Assembly (NCBI GenBank): GCA_050743365.1
Contig: JBOGFI010000168.1
Coordinates: forward strand, 1-22,296
DNA: 22,296 nt
Direction: 5' to 3'
Source of the DNA: JBOGFI01 sp050743365
Lineage (GTDB): Bacteria > Actinomycetota > Acidimicrobiia > IMCC26256 > JACDBD01
Numbering within the stretch: the first letter of the stretch is position 1; every line of letters begins with the position of its first letter. Both the position numbers and the translations under genes were made by a program. Under the pieces are notes generated by a model, which was not told the DNA's origin, searched no databases, and saw nothing but the letters and a program-made list of their open reading frames with translations. This document shows, piece by piece, positions 21,805 to 22,296 of this stretch.

Positions 21805-22296
21805 CTACCGGGGAGGTTCTGACGCGGCGCTGGGCAGTTGCAGGAGCAGGTGCTCCAGCAGGAGGCCCTCGTTCGGGTTGAACTCGCCCAGGGCCTGGCG
21901 CGCGTCGCGGCAGGCGGCCAGGGCCGTGTCGCACGAGCGGCCCCCGAGGAGCAGTGCGGGGCGGTCGGCGTTCAGGGCCGGGGCGTCGGGCCCGGCGAGC
22001 GCGTCGCGGTAGACGGTCTCGAGCGCGGTGATCCCCTCGAGCAGCGCGTCGATACGGGCGCGCCGGTGCTCGCGCCTCTGCCGCTCGACCAGGCGCTTCT
22101 TCAGCACGCCCGCCGTGCGCTCGGGGTAGCCGGCCGAGTCGAGCTCGGCCGCGAGCTCCTCGGCCTCGCGCTGGTGCGCGTCCTCGAGCTCTGCCACCGC
22201 GCCGGCGAGCGCGGCCTGTAGGCGCTCGGCCTGACGGGCGGCGGCGCCGCCGGTGCCGTCGAGGCGCGCCGCGGCGTCGACAAAGGCCTCGCGGAG
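21805..22296 (-). CDS. holB: Probable DNA polymerase III subunit delta' (partial, N-terminus off window)
   Basis: The minus-strand frame is open from the window edge to a TAG at 21805; 163 codons are visible. The C-terminus ends ALGEFNPNEGLLLEHLLLQLP, the typical end of clamp-loader delta-prime subunits, where NP.LLLE.LLL closes the helical oligomerisation domain. Before it stand ITALETVYRDALAG and a long charged helical region (DAHQREAEELAAELDSAGYPERTAGVLKKRLVERQRREHRR), also usual for actinobacterial HolB. The ATPase-like N-terminal domains lie outside the window. The internal GTG at 22197 is not the true start. The gene ends 24 bp before tRNA-Thr. Confidence 0.75.
   Translation of the reverse strand, partial: LREAFVDAAARLDGTGGAAARQAERLQAALAGAVAELEDAHQREAEELAAELDSAGYPERTAGVLKKRLVERQRREHRRARIDALLEGITALETVYRDALAGPDAPALNADRPALLLGGRSCDTALAACRDARQALGEFNPNEGLLLEHLLLQLPSAASEPPR

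Noticed and set aside
1..22296. CRISPR array, insertion sequence or prophage genes
   Set aside because: No regularly spaced repeats, transposase, integrase or phage structural genes are visible anywhere in the window.

Overview
The window is about 22.3 kb of very GC-rich DNA with dense, mostly one-directional genes and many GTG starts. It looks like an actinobacterial (Actinomycetota) chromosome. The gene order lysS, coaX, panD, panC, DUF2520, folK, folB, folP, folE, ftsH, hpt, tilS, DUF2342 metalloprotease closely matches the order I recall from Mycobacterium (the Rv3598c to Rv3626c region). The nadB-nadC insertion, the extra small genes and the SigR/RsrA pair fit a deep-branching lineage such as an Acidimicrobiia-like group. 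That lineage assignment is inference, not proof.

Region 1 (1-18904, all minus strand; transcription runs from high to low coordinates). About 22 genes follow one another with gaps never above about 135 bp and many 1-4 base stop/start overlaps. In transcription order they are: a PQQ-type sugar dehydrogenase lipoprotein; an ECF sigma factor with its zinc anti-sigma factor; a small exported membrane protein; a DUF2342 zinc metalloprotease; an orphan response regulator; tilS; hpt; ftsH; the folate set folE, folP, folB, folK with two uncharacterised proteins between them; a DUF2520 Rossmann protein with panC and panD; nadB and nadC; coaX; lysS; and a partial NAD-dependent epimerase-like gene. The metabolic core makes the precursors of folate, coenzyme A and NAD, next to a quality-control protease and tRNA functions.

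Region 2 (18905-19464). There is no intact gene. It holds the upstream region of the sugar dehydrogenase gene and, on the plus strand, the decayed C-terminal part of a large exported multidomain protein (a WSDGGA-type repeat followed by the first residues of a PKD domain in a shifted frame).

Region 3 (19465-21731). A 2.2-kb segment is bounded by two copies of a 23-bp sequence, the T-arm and 3' acceptor end of tRNA-Thr. One copy lies inside the intact tRNA-Thr(CGT) gene and the other lies exactly where the exported-protein remnant breaks off. The segment carries a single plus-strand gene, a 686-residue diguanylate cyclase with an unusual N-terminal sensory domain, two GAF-like regions and a canonical GGDEF domain. 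There is no integrase. This is the best candidate in the window for a small tRNA-targeted element or the scar of one.

Region 4 (21732-22296). This holds the rest of tRNA-Thr and the C-terminal part of a probable DNA polymerase III delta-prime gene on the minus strand, cut by the window edge.

The most interesting items are the tRNA-flanked cyclase island, a phosphatase-like protein inside the folate cluster whose catalytic cysteine is replaced by histidine, and a small protein of unknown function fixed between folB and folK.
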